From Epiperipatus broadwayi (Eukaryota > Onychophora > Udeonychophora > Euonychophora > Peripatidae), in the NCBI GenBank assembly GCA_028023455.1, contig JAQFVV010012404.1, positions 12,695,421 to 12,759,420 on the forward strand: a stretch of DNA of 64,000 nucleotides, read 5' to 3'. The notes beneath the pieces were generated by a model. It did not search any database. It saw only the letters and a list, made by a program, of their open reading frames with translations, and had not been told where the DNA came from. Both the position numbers and the translations under genes were made by a program. Shown piece by piece: positions 62,656 to 64,000 of this stretch (its first letter is position 1; the number at the start of each line of letters is the position of its first letter).

Positions 62656-63200
62656 TTGAACAGTGAGATTGTACAGACTGTTAAGTATTGTAAAAACTAT
62701 CAATCTATTGCTATGATGTCCCTGAAGAAGCTAGAGCCTTTGATTAAAGCCAATAAGCCTTGGGAAAGAGTCCATTGGGACCATGGTAGTCCATTTAATA
62801 TATATATATATATTCTTGATACTTATAGAAGCATACTTAAATTGGACAGAATACAAAAATGTCAAGAATACGAACTTGGAAAATACACTTAAAGTTTTAA
62901 ATGAAATTTTTGCATATCATGGCTATACCAAAATTATCATTTCAGATAATGGAACTGATTTCATGTCTGTTTTATTTAAAGAATTTTAACAACTGGGAGA
63001 ATTTGTTGACACCACTATATCACCCATTGTCTACTGGTTTAGCAGAGAAAGCTGTATGACATTTGAAACAGGTGCTAAAGAAGACTTTGTATAGTGTATA
63101 GTAGTATTAATGAATCTTTAACTGATGCTATGCTTTATCAATATTTCAGTCCATGTACATCAACTAAAAAAAACACTGGATGGGTGTTTTGCATCAAAAT
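62656..63200 (+). pseudogene. Integrase remnant
   Basis: Pieces in shifting frames: VKYCKNYQSIA and NKPWERVHWDHGSPF, the zinc-finger end and first catalytic region; then FAYHGYTKIIISDNGTDF (about 62909-62962), carrying the second catalytic Asp; then a degraded STGLAEKAV region. Order and spacing match a Gypsy integrase core. Several stops are present. Confidence 0.8.
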
Positions 63201-63700
63201 GCAGAACCTACCTGTGTGTAATAATAGTGCAGTTGAAGCAAATGAGCTTGGATGAGGAAAGGTGTAAAGTTGGTAATGACATCTGTATGCACAACATATC
63301 AAAAGAAAATGGTTTCCAGGAGTAATAGATCATTGTTGTTTCAAGACAATTATGAGAAGTGCAAACTATCAATGGTAGAAGAATGAAGAGACACATAACA
63401 CTATCTGGAATTCAAAGTTAAGTGATACTAATTCAAATAAGAAGGCAATATAAATGTAGGATAAGAGCTGCCAGACTTAAATTTAAATAATGAAAAACAT
63501 TTGTTTGAGAAAAATGATTCATTAATTGAATTGGAGATTTTACCTGAAGTAGATTTATTCCCTTCAAAATTGTCTTCATAGAAAGAAGATGAAGCTACCA
63601 CACAGGAGAAGAGAAAAGAATTATCTCTGTCTAGATCTGTTTGAGAAAGCACAAAATTTTTGGAAATATTTTCTAGAATAGTGGGTAGAAATGTGTTTAG

Positions 63701-64000
63701 TGTTATAAAAATAGGTGTGCGGATATATATGTATATATGATTGTTATTAAAACAGGCAAAACTTTCTATACGTATTGCCATGTTAACATAAATAAAACTT
63801 ACGGAAAATAATTACTGCACTATACTTACATAATTATTCTATTATTTACTCGAGAAAAACTTACAAGAAATTAGTGTGAACTAAATTTAAAATACTTTAT
63901 GTATATTAATTATATATGTAAAACTCTCACTAAAAAGCAGCAGCAGACAAAGTAAACTGTAACATACAAAAGCTCTGTTTAACTAGATGCAAATTTACAA
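63701..64000 (+). repeat. 3' LTR of decayed element (cut by window end)
   Basis: Starts TGTTATAAAAATAGGTGTGC and aligns with the LTR at 60862. It continues past the right edge of the window. Confidence 0.8.

Larger units (their letters stand above)
60862..64000 (+). mobile_element. Decayed Gypsy-like LTR element, right end off window
   Basis: An LTR beginning TGTTATAAAAATAG recurs at 63701 and is cut by the window end. Between them are gag, protease and integrase remains in the plus orientation. There is no room for reverse transcriptase or RNase H: only about 190 bp separate the protease remnant from integrase. Many stops and shifts mark it as dead. Confidence 0.85.

Noticed and set aside
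63428-63781. 117-codon minus-strand ORF
   Set aside because: Antisense to the 3' part of the decayed LTR element; no domain and Ser/Phe-rich.
44431-64000. Fourth NPEPL1 exon
   Set aside because: Looked for the segment following PCNEMHTDNFLE and for the glycine-rich metal-site exon; none was seen, so it is presumed to lie beyond the window.

Overview
This is an AT-rich metazoan genomic window: long introns, spliced exons with GT/AG borders, and dense interspersed repeats. No bacterial-style operon, rRNA or tRNA gene was seen. Two host genes can be recognised from short, well-conserved exons. The first coding exon of a gigaxonin-like BTB/Kelch gene (GAN) lies on the minus strand near 17.7-17.9 kb and continues off the left end. 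The first three coding exons of the M17-family aminopeptidase NPEPL1 lie on the plus strand at 25.36, 29.15 and 44.17 kb and continue off the right end. The two genes are divergent. Base composition, intron size and repeat content suggest an arthropod, perhaps a chelicerate, but that is a weak inference.

Region by region. 1-1.8 kb, about 4.9-5.5 kb and 6.0-8.1 kb hold decayed plus-strand non-LTR (LINE) reverse-transcriptase remnants inside the putative first intron of GAN. 9.44-9.9 kb is a degenerate tandem repeat. 11.17-12.22 kb and 34.87-35.84 kb are two copies of a ~1 kb TA-flanked, pogo/Tigger-like non-autonomous DNA transposon. 16.0-16.7 kb is a direct duplication around a 466-bp segment. 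19.8-21.7 kb is a minus-strand LINE. NPEPL1 intron 1 (25.5-29.15 kb) holds three ~200-bp tandem units. The next intron (29.3-44.2 kb) holds a Gypsy-like LTR element with perfect 5-bp target duplications, one transposon copy, a near-perfect 515-bp inverted repeat and a hAT-type MITE. The intron after exon 3 (44.4 kb to the end) holds an 8.3-kb minus-strand LTR element with very long (2.6 kb) LTRs and an intact 647-codon gag-protease ORF. It also holds a three-level nest of transposons at 54.4-60.7 kb and a decayed LTR element that runs off the right end.

The most interesting observations are about transposable elements. None of the three LTR elements here shows a reverse transcriptase. One has protease joined in frame to the C-terminal tail of integrase, one has very long LTRs with gag-pro only, and one goes from protease to integrase with about 190 bp between. 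The nest at 54-60 kb can be ordered in time from its target-site duplications: a 616-bp element (14-bp duplication) sits inside a ~3.2-kb RTE-like LINE (12-bp duplication), which sits inside the reverse transcriptase of a second LINE. I found no convincing novel multi-gene system.
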